DNA of 64,000 nucleotides from contig NZ_CP060040.1 of the NCBI RefSeq assembly GCF_014211915.1, forward strand, positions 496,001 to 560,000, in the 5' to 3' direction. Below are positions 43,321 through 53,512 of the stretch, piece by piece (within the stretch, counting starts at the first letter, position 1; each line of letters begins with the position of its first letter). Under the pieces are notes generated by a model that ran no database searches, was not told the DNA's origin, and saw only the letters and a program-made list of their open reading frames with translations. A program made the translations under genes and the position numbers. The stretch is from Burkholderia cenocepacia (GTDB taxonomy: Bacteria; Pseudomonadota; Gammaproteobacteria; Burkholderiales; Burkholderiaceae).

Positions 43321-44340
43321 ATGCGACTCGCCATTCGACACATTTCGCGTTATCAGTTCGACGATCAAGCCAGCCATGCGCTGCAACGGCTGCGCCTGCG
43401 CCCGCAGTCGGGCCCCGGTCAGACGGTGCGCGCGTGGCAGGTCACGATCGACGGCGTCGAGCCGACGCTGTCTTACGCCGACGGGCTCGGCAACCGGATC
43501 GATCTCGTGCGTCATGATCGCGGCGCGAAGGCCGAGATCGTCGTCGTGGCGGCCGGCGTCGTCGAAACGCAGGACCGCGCGGGCATCATCGGGAATCCCG
43601 AAGGCTATGCGCCACCGTGGATCTTCGAGCGCGAGACCGCGCTCACGAAGGCGGGCGAGACCGTGCGCGAGCTCGCTCAGGCGCTGCCGATCGAGCCGCA
43701 CGGCCTCGACGCATTGCACTGGCTGATGACGGAAGTGCACGGCCGCATCGCGTACGCGCCGAACGTGGCGGCCGACGCCGCCGTCGATGCGGAAACCGCG
43801 CTGCAAAGCGGCGAGGGCACGAGCCGCGACCATGCGCACGCGTTCATCGCGGCCGCCCGCGTGCTGAAGATCCCCGCGCGCTACATCTCGGGCTACGTGC
43901 TGGCCGACAGCGCGATGCAGCGCATCGCCGACGCGAAGCAGAACGCGGGCGACGTCGAGGAGGAGGAAGCGCTCGCGCTGCAGAGCGGCGACGGCATGCA
44001 GCAGGTGCTCGGCGCGTCGCATGCCGCGCAATCGCAATCGCAGTCGCAATCGCAAGGGCAGTCGCAGTCGCAATCCCAGGGGCAGTCGCCGACGGCGCTC
44101 GGCGCGCAGCCGCAAGCCACGGCGCTGTCGCAGCAGCCGGCCGGCCACGCATGGGCCGAGGCCTATGTCGAAGGGCTCGGCTGGGTCGGCTTCGACCCGT
44201 TCATGAACCGTTGCCCGGACGAACGCTACGTGCGCATCGCGGTCGGCCTCGACCATCGCGACGCGCAGCCGGTGACGGGGCTCGGCGCGACGGCCGTCGG
44301 CGTCGAGATCAGCGTCGTGCAGACGCCGGAACTCGTCTGA
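43321..44340 (+). CDS. Transglutaminase-like protein with Ser in place of catalytic Cys
   Basis: A 339-residue transglutaminase-family protein with the usual N-terminal beta domain (RLAIRHISRYQFD) and core. The catalytic segment reads GEGTSRDHAHAF; in the two paralogues in this cluster the same position is Cys (KGVCQDFAH, SGSCRDSAW). Here Ser168 (codon AGC at 43822) replaces it. His (GHAWAEAY, about 276) and Asp (GWVGFDPF) are kept. A Gln/Ser-rich insert (about residues 235-272) separates the two halves of the active site. The protein may be inactive and bind rather than cleave, or use Ser. It is cotranscribed with the ATP-grasp and alpha-E genes. Confidence 0.85.
   Translation: MRLAIRHISRYQFDDQASHALQRLRLRPQSGPGQTVRAWQVTIDGVEPTLSYADGLGNRIDLVRHDRGAKAEIVVVAAGVVETQDRAGIIGNPEGYAPPWIFERETALTKAGETVRELAQALPIEPHGLDALHWLMTEVHGRIAYAPNVAADAAVDAETALQSGEGTSRDHAHAFIAAARVLKIPARYISGYVLADSAMQRIADAKQNAGDVEEEEALALQSGDGMQQVLGASHAAQSQSQSQSQGQSQSQSQGQSPTALGAQPQATALSQQPAGHAWAEAYVEGLGWVGFDPFMNRCPDERYVRIAVGLDHRDAQPVTGLGATAVGVEISVVQTPELV
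44029..44088 (+). repeat. Ten degenerate hexamers (CARTCG) encoding a Gln-Ser tract
   Basis: CAATCG/CAGTCG-type hexamers repeat ten times, with three variants containing GGG or CC, inside the Ser-type transglutaminase gene. They encode alternating Gln-Ser/Gly. Because the unit is six bases, copy-number changes would keep the frame and only change linker length. Confidence 0.85.
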
Positions 44341-44433
44341 CCCGCGGCACGCCTTCGCCGCATCCGCCATGCCGGGCCGCCGCGTCGACAGCGACGCGGC
44401 GTGCGCGGCCGGCCCAACCCGACTCGAGCTCCC

Positions 44434-47400
44434 ATGTCCATCCACGTCGCGCTGCATCACACCACCCGCTATCGCTACGACCGGCTCGTCAACCTCGGCC
44501 CGCAGGTCGTGCGGCTGCGGCCCGCGCCGCATTGCCGGACGCCGATCCTCGCGTATTCGATGACGGTCGAGCCCGCGCAGCACTTCATCAACTGGCAGCA
44601 GGACCCGTTCTCGAACTATCTCGCGCGGCTCGTGTTTCCGGAGCGCACCGAGCACTTCGAGATCACGATCGATCTCGTCGCCGAGATGTCGGTGTACAAC
44701 CCGTTCGACTTCTTCCTCGAAGCGAGCGCGGAGCAATACCCGTTCAGCTATGACGACGCGCTGAAGACCGAGCTCGCGCCGTATCTCGCATGCGACCCGC
44801 AGACGAGCGCCGCGCCGCTGTTTCGCGCGTATCTCGACGGCGTGGACCGCACGCCGGCGGGCACCACGAACTTCCTCGTCGCGTTGAACCAGCAGCTCCA
44901 GCGCGACATCGGCTATCTCGTGCGGATGGAGCCCGGCGTGCAGACGCCCGCGCAGACGCTCGAGCTTGCGTCCGGCTCGTGCCGCGACAGCGCGTGGCTG
45001 CTGGTGCAGCTGTGCCGCCATCTCGGCATCGCTGCGCGCTTCGTGTCGGGTTACCTGATCCAGCTCACGCCCGACGTCAAATCGCTCGACGGCCCGAGCG
45101 GCACGTCGGTCGATTTCACCGACCTGCACGCGTGGTGCGAGGTCTACCTGCCGGGCGCCGGCTGGATCGGCTTCGACCCGACGTCCGGCCTGCTCGCCGG
45201 CGAAGGGCATATTCCGCTTGCGTGCACGCCGCAGCCGACCAGCGCCGCGCCGGTCGAGGGGCTGATCGACGAGTGCGAGGTGTCGTTCGAGCACGAGATG
45301 AGCGTGACGCGCGTGTACGAATCGCCGCGCGTGACGAAGCCATATACGGAATCGCAGTGGGACGCCGTGCTGGCGCTCGGCACGCAGGTCGACGGCGCGC
45401 TGGCCGCCGGCGACGTGCGGCTCACGCAGGGCGGCGAGCCGACCTTCGTGTCGATCGACGATCGCGACGGCGCCGAGTGGAACACCGATGCGCTCGGCCC
45501 GACCAAGCGCGGCTATGCGACCGAACTCGTGCAGCGGCTGCGCGCCGAATACGGCGAAGGCGGCTTCCTGCATTTCGGGCAGGGCAAGTGGTACCCGGGC
45601 GAGCAACTGCCGCGTTGGGCGCTGTCGATCTTCTGGCGCGCGGACGGCCAGCCGGTGTGGCGTGATCCGTCGCTGTTCGCCGACGAGCGCGAGCCGTCCG
45701 CGTACACGACCGGCGACGCGAAGCGCTTCATCGATGCGCTCGCCGCGCGGCTGAACCTGACCGGCGAATTCATCCAGCCCGGCTACGAGGATGTCTGGTA
45801 CTACCTGTGGCGCGAGCGCCGGCTGCCCGTCAACGTCGATCCGTTCGACGCGCGCCTCGACGACGAGCTCGAACGCGCGCGGCTGCGCAAGGTGTTCGAG
45901 CAGCAGCTCGACAGCGTGGTCGGCTACGTGCTGCCGGTCAAGCGCACGGACGACACGCCCGGCCTCGACGGGCCGCGCTGGCAGACGGGCCCGTGGTTCT
46001 TCCGCGACGAGCGGATGTACCTCGTGCCCGGCGATTCGCCGATGGGCTATCGGCTGCCGCTCGATTCGCTGCCGTGGGCGGCCCGCGCCGACCATCCGTA
46101 TCTCGTCGAGCGCGATCCGTTCGCGCCGCGCGACGCGTTGCCGGACGCCGCCGCCATGCGCGCCCGCTACGCGGGCCCGGCCGACGCGCCGCGCTATCTG
46201 GCCGGCGTGCATCGCGAAGCATCCGCGCAGACGGTGATGCAGTGGCGCGACGATGGCACCGCCACGCGCGGCCGACCGGGCGCCGCGGACCCGCATCGCC
46301 GCCCCGAGCGCTTCGAATCGGCCGCGTGGATCACGCGCACCGCGCTGTGCGTCGAAGTGCGCAACGGCATCCTGTACCTGTTCATGCCGCCGCTTGCCGC
46401 GCTCGAGGATTATCTGGAACTGCTCGGCGCGATCGAGCTGACCGCGCAGGCGCTCGGCGTGAAGCTCGTGCTCGAAGGCTATCCGCCGCCGCGCGACGCA
46501 CGGCTGAAGCTGCTGCAGGTGACGCCCGATCCTGGCGTGATCGAGGTGAACATCCATCCGGCCGCGAGCTTCGACGAACTCGTCGACCATACCGAATTCC
46601 TGTACGACGCCGCGTGGCAGTCGCGGCTGTGCAGCGAGAAGTTCATGGTCGACGGACGGCACGTGGGCACGGGCGGCGGCAACCACTTCGTGCTCGGCGG
46701 CGCGACACCGGCCGACAGCCCGTTCCTGCGCCGCCCCGATCTGCTCGCGAGCCTGATCGCGTACTGGCACAACCATCCGTCGCTGTCGTACCTGTTCTCG
46801 GGGCTGTTCATCGGGCCGACGAGCCAGGCGCCGCGTGTCGACGAGGCCCGCAACGACCAGCTCTACGAGCTCGACATCGCGTTCGCGGAGATCCAGCGCA
46901 ACAAGCTGCTGTTCGGGCAGGACATGCCGCCGTGGCTCGTCGACCGCGTGCTGCGCAACCTGCTGATCGACGTGACGGGCAATACGCACCGCAGCGAGTT
47001 CTGCATCGACAAGCTGTATTCGCCCGATTCGTCCACCGGCCGGCTCGGCCTGCTCGAACTGCGCGCGTTCGAGATGCCGCCGCATGCGCGGATGAGCATC
47101 GTGCAGCAACTGCTGCTGCGCGCGCTGGTCGCGCGCTTCTGGGCCGCGCCGTACACGACGCCGCTCACGCGCTGGGGCACCGCGCTGCACGACCGGTTCA
47201 TGCTGCCGGAATTTCTTCAGATGGATTTCGACGACGTGCTGGCCGAGCTGCGCGACGCCGGTTTCGCGTTCGATCCGGCGTGGTTCGCGCCGCACTTCGA
47301 ATTCCGTTTCCCGCTGTTCGGGCAGATCGCGGTGAACGGGATGGAACTGTCGCTGCGCGGCGCGCTGGAACCGTGGCACGTGATGGGCGAGGAGGGCGCG

Positions 47401-47847
47401 GCCGGCGGCACGGTACGCTACGTCGATTCGTCGGTCGAACGGCTCGAAGTGCGCGTGACGGGGCTGAACGACAACCGGCACGTCGTGACCGTCAACGGCC
47501 GCGCGCTGCCGCTGCAACCGACCGGCACCGTCGGCGAATACGTCGCGGGCGTGCGCTACAAGGCGTGGTCGCCGCCGTCGGCGCTGCATCCGACCATCGG
47601 CGTGCACGCGCCGCTCACGTTCGACATCGTCGATACGTGGCTGCAGCGCTCGCTCGGCGGCTGCAGGTATCACGTCGCGCATCCGGGCGGGCGCAACTAC
47701 GCGACGTTCCCGGTCAATGCGTACGAGGCCGAGAGCCGCCGGCTCGCGCGCTTCGTCGAGATCGGGCACACGCCGGGCCGGATGGACGTCGCGGCTGCCT
47801 CACCGAGCCGCGAATTCCCGTTCACGCTCGACTTGCGGCGGCCGTGA
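44434..47847 (+). CDS. Transglutaminase plus DUF2126 (amidoligase-associated) protein
   Basis: A 1137-residue protein. The first ~280 residues are a bacterial transglutaminase with Cys in LASGSCRDSAWLL (about 190), His in DLHAWCEVYLPG and Asp in IGFDPTSG. The remaining ~850 residues are the DUF2126 region, with LTQGGEPTFVSIDDRDGAEW, HFGQGKWYPGEQLPRWAL, IEVNIHPAASFDELV and TGGGNHFVLGG, a set resembling carboxylate-amine ligase folds. The pairing with ATP-grasp and alpha-E genes is usual for this family. It may build or attach a peptide-like tag. It starts 93 bp after the Ser-type transglutaminase. Confidence 0.9.
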   Translation: MSIHVALHHTTRYRYDRLVNLGPQVVRLRPAPHCRTPILAYSMTVEPAQHFINWQQDPFSNYLARLVFPERTEHFEITIDLVAEMSVYNPFDFFLEASAEQYPFSYDDALKTELAPYLACDPQTSAAPLFRAYLDGVDRTPAGTTNFLVALNQQLQRDIGYLVRMEPGVQTPAQTLELASGSCRDSAWLLVQLCRHLGIAARFVSGYLIQLTPDVKSLDGPSGTSVDFTDLHAWCEVYLPGAGWIGFDPTSGLLAGEGHIPLACTPQPTSAAPVEGLIDECEVSFEHEMSVTRVYESPRVTKPYTESQWDAVLALGTQVDGALAAGDVRLTQGGEPTFVSIDDRDGAEWNTDALGPTKRGYATELVQRLRAEYGEGGFLHFGQGKWYPGEQLPRWALSIFWRADGQPVWRDPSLFADEREPSAYTTGDAKRFIDALAARLNLTGEFIQPGYEDVWYYLWRERRLPVNVDPFDARLDDELERARLRKVFEQQLDSVVGYVLPVKRTDDTPGLDGPRWQTGPWFFRDERMYLVPGDSPMGYRLPLDSLPWAARADHPYLVERDPFAPRDALPDAAAMRARYAGPADAPRYLAGVHREASAQTVMQWRDDGTATRGRPGAADPHRRPERFESAAWITRTALCVEVRNGILYLFMPPLAALEDYLELLGAIELTAQALGVKLVLEGYPPPRDARLKLLQVTPDPGVIEVNIHPAASFDELVDHTEFLYDAAWQSRLCSEKFMVDGRHVGTGGGNHFVLGGATPADSPFLRRPDLLASLIAYWHNHPSLSYLFSGLFIGPTSQAPRVDEARNDQLYELDIAFAEIQRNKLLFGQDMPPWLVDRVLRNLLIDVTGNTHRSEFCIDKLYSPDSSTGRLGLLELRAFEMPPHARMSIVQQLLLRALVARFWAAPYTTPLTRWGTALHDRFMLPEFLQMDFDDVLAELRDAGFAFDPAWFAPHFEFRFPLFGQIAVNGMELSLRGALEPWHVMGEEGAAGGTVRYVDSSVERLEVRVTGLNDNRHVVTVNGRALPLQPTGTVGEYVAGVRYKAWSPPSALHPTIGVHAPLTFDIVDTWLQRSLGGCRYHVAHPGGRNYATFPVNAYEAESRRLARFVEIGHTPGRMDVAAASPSREFPFTLDLRRP

Positions 47848-48019
47848 ACGATCGATGACGGGGCGGACGACGATGCGCGGTTCGCGACCTCCGGGCCCAC
47901 CGGCCGGTCGCGGCGCCGCCGGAATGCTAGGATGCGGGCAGATTGCGGCTCCGCACCGCGGCTTGCCGCCCGAATGGCGGCGTGCATGCGCGGCCGCACC
48001 CTGACGACGGAACGATATC

Positions 48020-50668
48020 GTGCCGCCCATTGACCTCGACCATCCCGCCGCCTTCGACGCGATGCCCACGCTTTTCGATACCGGCGCGCAGCCGGACGCC
48101 GCCGAACTGGCCGCCGCGCTCGCGGCGCCGGCCGCTGCCGGCCGCTACGACGAACTGCGCGGCAGCGCGGCCGGCCTGAACGCGCCCGCGCTTGCGCCCG
48201 CGTGGCGCAGCTTCTTCACGTCGATCGGCAGCGACGGCGTGGCCGACCTCGATCGCCGCGCCGACGCGCTGCACCGGCGCATGCGCGAGAACGGCCTGTT
48301 CTACCAGTTGCACGAGCAGCGCGCCGGCGACGGCGCGGTCGGCCCGTGGTCGCTCGACCTGCTGCCGCTGATCGTCACGCCCGACGACTGGGTCGCGATC
48401 GAGCGCGGCGTGCTGCAGCGCGTGCGGCTGCTCAATGCGACGCTGGCCGACCTGTACGGGCCGCAGACGATCCTGGAGCGCGGGCTGCTGCCGCCCGCGC
48501 TCGTCACTGGCCACCCCGGCTACCTGCGTGCGATGCGCGGCGCACACGTGCCGGGCGATACGTGGCTGCACGTCGTCGCGTTCGATCTCGCGCGCGGCCC
48601 GGACGGCCAGTGGCGGATCGTCGCGCAACACACGCAGGGCGCGGCCGGGCTCGGCTACCTGCTCGAGAACCGGCTGATCGTGTCGCGGCTCTTTCCGCGC
48701 GGCTTCCGCGGACTGCGCGTGCAGCGTCTCGCCTCCGCGTACCGCGCGCTGCTGCAAAGCATGCAGTCGCTGAGCCCCGCCGCGAAGAATTCGCGGATCG
48801 TGCTGCTGACGCCGGGGCCGCACAGCGCGACCTATTTCGAGCATGCGTATCTCGCACGCTATCTCGGCCTCACGCTCGTCGAAGGCGGCGACCTGACCGC
48901 GCGCGACAACCGCGTATTCCTGAAGACGCTGAGCGGGCTCGAACCGGTGCATGGCATCCTGCGGCGCGTCGACGACGCGTGGCTCGATCCGCTCGAACTG
49001 CGGCCCGATTCGATGCTCGGCGTACCGGGGCTGTTGCAGGCCGTGCGCGCGGGTAACGTGCTGCTCGCGAATGCGCCGGGCTCGGGCTTCCTCGAATCGC
49101 CGGCGATGCTCGGCTTCATGCCGCGTCTCGCGGAAGGCCTGCTCGGCGAAACGCTGACGTTGCCGGCCGTGCATTCGTGGTGGTGCGGCGAGGCGGCCGC
49201 GTGCGACGACGCGCTGCCGCGGCTCGCGCGCAGCATCGTCAAGGCATCCTATCCGCCCGACGTGCAGGAGAACGGCGCATTCGAACCGGTGATCGGCGCA
49301 CGGCTCACGCAGGCGCAACTGGCGGAATGGCGCGCGCGGATTCTCGCGCGGCCCGAACATTACACGGTGCAGGCGGATCTGCCGCTGTCGCAGGCGCCGA
49401 CCTGGCCGCGGCCCGATGCGCCCGACGGCAACGACAGCGCGCGGATCGTGCCGAAGCCGCTGCTGCTGCGCGTGTTCGCGCTCGCCGACGGCGCGCAGCG
49501 CTGGCGGCTGTTGCCGGGCGGGCTGTCGCGGGTCGGCACGCGCGACACGCTGTTCAATGCGCCGATGCCGCATGGCGGCAGTACCGTCGATACGTGGGTG
49601 ATGACCGAGGGCATCGTCGATTCGACGACGCTGCTGCAGACGCACCTCGGCCCCGACGATCTCGTCGAGCGGCCGCGCGCGATCGCGAGCCGCGCGGCCG
49701 AGAACCTGTTCTGGCTCGGCCGCTACACCGAGCGCGCGACCAACCTGATGCGCCTGGCGCGTGCCGCGCTCGAACGGCTGCGCGGCGAGGACGACGTCGA
49801 CAGCCCCGCGCATCTGGAGCTGATCGACACGCTGTGCCGCGACACCGGGCTGATCGCGGCCGACGCGCCGAACGCCGTCGATGCGCCGCGCGCGTTCCAG
49901 CATGAGCTGGCGACGTCGCTGACGCGCGGTGCCGACCGCACGTCGGGGATCGCGTCGTGCCTGTTCGGCATGCGCGGCGCGGCGGCCGCGATCCGCGAGC
50001 GGCTGTCGAGCGATCAGTGGCGGCTGATCGACGACGCGACGCAACTGTTCGCGGACAGCGCAGGGCAGCCGGAGGCGGAGGAGCAGATCGGCAACGAGGC
50101 TCTGCAGCTGCTGGAACGTCTCGGCCTGCTGCTCGGCGCGATCACCGGCGCGCAGACCGACAACATGACGCGCGACGACGGCTGGCGCCTGCTGTCGATC
50201 GGCCGGCAGATCGACCGGCTCGACTTCCTGTGCAGCGTGCTGAAGTTCGCGTTCGACGAAGGCGCCGTGCATCGGCAGGACGGCTTCGAACTCGTGCTGG
50301 AACTGTTCGACAGCACGATCACGTTCCGCTCGCGCTTCCAGCGCGGCTTCGACGTCGCGCCGCTGCTGTCGCTCGTCGTGCTCGATACCGACAACCCGCG
50401 TTCGCTCGGCTGGGTCGTGCAGGCGCTGCGCGGCCGGCTGACCAAAGTGGAGCGCAGCGAAGGCTATGCGCTGTCCGAACTGGCCGAGACGGTGCCGGAC
50501 ATCCCCGCGTGGTCGCTGCACGAGCTGTGCGAGACCACCGAAGGCGGTCGGCACGACAAGCTGCTGGCCGCGCTCGACACGACGGTGAAGGCGGTCTGGG
50601 AGCTGTCGAACCGGATCGGCGAGCGCTATTTCAGCCACGTGCGCGAGGCGGGCAGGACGCTATGGTGA
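48020..50668 (+). CDS. ATP-grasp / alpha-E fusion protein
   Basis: An 882-residue fusion of the two families encoded separately at 40891 and 42371. The ATP-grasp part spans about residues 60-540 (QHTQGAAGLGYLLENRLIV, LLTPGPHSATYFEHAYLA, GILRRVDDAWLDPLELRPDS, SIVKASYPP). The alpha-E part spans about 555-880 (SRAAENLFWLGRYTERATNL, then GWRLLSIGRQIDRLDFL). The domain order supports physical partnership of the two families. The start is GTG 48020; ATG 48062 is a possible alternative. It overlaps the next transglutaminase by 7 bp. The cluster thus holds a second, more divergent set rather than a simple duplication. Confidence 0.88.
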   Translation: MPPIDLDHPAAFDAMPTLFDTGAQPDAAELAAALAAPAAAGRYDELRGSAAGLNAPALAPAWRSFFTSIGSDGVADLDRRADALHRRMRENGLFYQLHEQRAGDGAVGPWSLDLLPLIVTPDDWVAIERGVLQRVRLLNATLADLYGPQTILERGLLPPALVTGHPGYLRAMRGAHVPGDTWLHVVAFDLARGPDGQWRIVAQHTQGAAGLGYLLENRLIVSRLFPRGFRGLRVQRLASAYRALLQSMQSLSPAAKNSRIVLLTPGPHSATYFEHAYLARYLGLTLVEGGDLTARDNRVFLKTLSGLEPVHGILRRVDDAWLDPLELRPDSMLGVPGLLQAVRAGNVLLANAPGSGFLESPAMLGFMPRLAEGLLGETLTLPAVHSWWCGEAAACDDALPRLARSIVKASYPPDVQENGAFEPVIGARLTQAQLAEWRARILARPEHYTVQADLPLSQAPTWPRPDAPDGNDSARIVPKPLLLRVFALADGAQRWRLLPGGLSRVGTRDTLFNAPMPHGGSTVDTWVMTEGIVDSTTLLQTHLGPDDLVERPRAIASRAAENLFWLGRYTERATNLMRLARAALERLRGEDDVDSPAHLELIDTLCRDTGLIAADAPNAVDAPRAFQHELATSLTRGADRTSGIASCLFGMRGAAAAIRERLSSDQWRLIDDATQLFADSAGQPEAEEQIGNEALQLLERLGLLLGAITGAQTDNMTRDDGWRLLSIGRQIDRLDFLCSVLKFAFDEGAVHRQDGFELVLELFDSTITFRSRFQRGFDVAPLLSLVVLDTDNPRSLGWVVQALRGRLTKVERSEGYALSELAETVPDIPAWSLHELCETTEGGRHDKLLAALDTTVKAVWELSNRIGERYFSHVREAGRTLW

Positions 50669-51747
50669 CGACGAAAGGCGCGCCGAAAACGCCGGCCGGT
50701 GCCGGAAGCGCACGGCAGGCGCCGGCCTCGGCTCCCGTTCCGGCTCCAGCCCAGGCCCAGAGCCAAGGCCAGGCCGCAACGAACGCACCGGCCGCCGTCG
50801 CACCGGGCCGGTTGCTGCGCGTCACGCACGACACCGAATACCGTTACGCGGCACGCGTCGAATCGGCGCAGCACCAGGCACGCCTGCAACCGCTCGCGAC
50901 GCCGCGCCAGCAGGTGCTGTCGTTCTCGCTCGACATCGAGCCCGCACCGGAATCGGTCTGCACCGAACTCGACGCGTTCGGCAATGCACGTGCGTCGTTC
51001 GCGCTGAACCTGCCGCACGACACGCTGCTGGTACGCAGCCGCAGCACCGTGCGCGTGACGCCGCCCGCGTGGTCGCTCGGTGCCCGCGGCGAGCCGCCGC
51101 CCGCGATCGCGAACCCGGACGCCGCGCAGGCCACCGCGTGGGAGGCCGTGCGCGACCGCTTGCGGTTCCGCGCGGGGCAGCCTTACGACCCGGCGAGCGA
51201 ATTCTTGTTCGCATCGCCGCACGTGGCGTGCGACCCCGAACTCGCTGCGTACGCGGCCGCGAGCTTCACGCCGCAACGGCCGCTGGTGCAGGCGGCGTGG
51301 GATTTGATGCGGCGCGTGCATGCCGATTTCGCGTACACGCCGAACAGCACCGACATCACGACGTCGGCGCTCGACGCACTGCGGCTGCGCAAGGGCGTCT
51401 GCCAGGATTTCGCGCACGTGATGATCGGTGCGCTGCGCTCGCTCGGGCTGGCCGCGCGCTACGTCAGCGGCTACCTGCTGACGCAGCCGCCACCCGGCCA
51501 GCCGCGGTTGATCGGCGCCGATGCGTCGCATGCGTGGGTCGAGGTGTACGACCCGGCGTGGCCCGAGGATGGCGGCTGGCTGCAACTCGATCCGACCAAC
51601 GATCGTGCGCCGGGCGACGACTACGTGATGCTGTCGATCGGGCGCGACTACGCGGACGTGACGCCGCTGCGCGGCGTGATCCGCGGCGGCGGCGCGGATC
51701 AGGAGCTGAAGGTCGGCGTGACGGTCGAGCCGCTCGATGCGGCTTGA
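50662..51747 (+). CDS. Transglutaminase-family protein
   Basis: A 361-residue cysteine transglutaminase/protease-like protein. A Pro/Ala/Gln-rich N-terminus (about residues 1-48) is followed by the beta domain (RLLRVTHDTEYRYAA) and the core with Cys in LRKGVCQDFAHVMIGA, His in SHAWVEVYDPAW and Asp in WLQLDPTND, so the triad is intact. It is translationally coupled to the ATP-grasp/alpha-E fusion. No signal peptide was recognised, so it is cytoplasmic. Confidence 0.9.
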   Translation: MVTTKGAPKTPAGAGSARQAPASAPVPAPAQAQSQGQAATNAPAAVAPGRLLRVTHDTEYRYAARVESAQHQARLQPLATPRQQVLSFSLDIEPAPESVCTELDAFGNARASFALNLPHDTLLVRSRSTVRVTPPAWSLGARGEPPPAIANPDAAQATAWEAVRDRLRFRAGQPYDPASEFLFASPHVACDPELAAYAAASFTPQRPLVQAAWDLMRRVHADFAYTPNSTDITTSALDALRLRKGVCQDFAHVMIGALRSLGLAARYVSGYLLTQPPPGQPRLIGADASHAWVEVYDPAWPEDGGWLQLDPTNDRAPGDDYVMLSIGRDYADVTPLRGVIRGGGADQELKVGVTVEPLDAA

Positions 51748-51924
51748 GGGCGCCGCGGGTCGCGCTTACACGCTTTAAGTCTTCGTTAATTCTGCACGCC
51801 TAGCATGGTGATGCCGGCGAACGATTCGGACCCCGGTCCGACGCGCCGGCGGCACGCGCGGGTGCGTCGACGTCACGGCGCCGCGCCGTCGCGCGTCGCC
51901 ATTTCCATGCAACGGCGGCAGACC

Positions 51925-52197
51925 ATGATCAAGCACTTCGACTACACGCTCGGCAACGAGACGATCGCGCTTTGTGCGAGCTTCGGCGCGGGCCCGGCAT
52001 TCCGCCGCGTGCTCGTGAGCCGCGCGGATTCGATGGAGACGCTCGTGGTGCTCGACGCGCGCGGGCTGTCAGGCTTGCTGAAGGTCGCGACCGAGGAACC
52101 GGAAGGGCTGCTCGACGACGCGATCCGCAAGGTCGGCGACGAACAGCTCGTCGAGCAGGCAATCAGCGGCCGGACGATCGTCGAAGCCGCTTTGTGA
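51925..52197 (+). CDS. Small hypothetical protein
   Basis: A 90-residue acidic protein without signal or membrane segment; the start at ATG 51925 (MIKHFDYTLGNETIALCASF) is chosen because conserved-looking sequence begins there, though 51907 is possible. The C-terminal half (LKVATEEPEGLLDDAIRKVG) looks helical. No family is recognised. It lies 177 bp after the transglutaminase and converges with pip, so it may be an independent gene. Confidence 0.55.
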   Translation: MIKHFDYTLGNETIALCASFGAGPAFRRVLVSRADSMETLVVLDARGLSGLLKVATEEPEGLLDDAIRKVGDEQLVEQAISGRTIVEAAL

Positions 52198-52213
52198 TCG
52201 CGCGGCGCGTGAG

Positions 52214-52229
52214 CGTGCCGGCAGGCACG
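52214..52229. terminator. Short hairpin between convergent genes
   Basis: CGTGCC-GGCA-GGCACG lies in the 59-bp gap between two convergent genes. There is no T run, so intrinsic termination is doubtful. Confidence 0.25.
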
Positions 52230-52256
52230 GCTGCACATGCCGCGTTGTTCCGTTGC

Positions 52257-53339
<1,083 letters not shown>

Positions 53340-53512
53340 TCACCGCGCCGGACGTCGGCACGTTGTGGCAGGGCGTTCGTCGCTGGCGGTATGTGCTCCG
53401 CGGATTTTTGAAGCAATTTCATTCCGATATTTTTCATACAAAATCCCGGCGGCAGGTCGATCGGGCCGCCCGCCAACCCCTGTTTCTCCACCGTGCCAAC
53501 GGAAACCAGCCG

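Noticed and set aside
43297..47769. 1490-codon open frame on the minus strand
   Set aside because: It is antisense to the transglutaminase and DUF2126 genes, is Arg/His-rich and has no family motifs; it arises from GC-rich codon bias.
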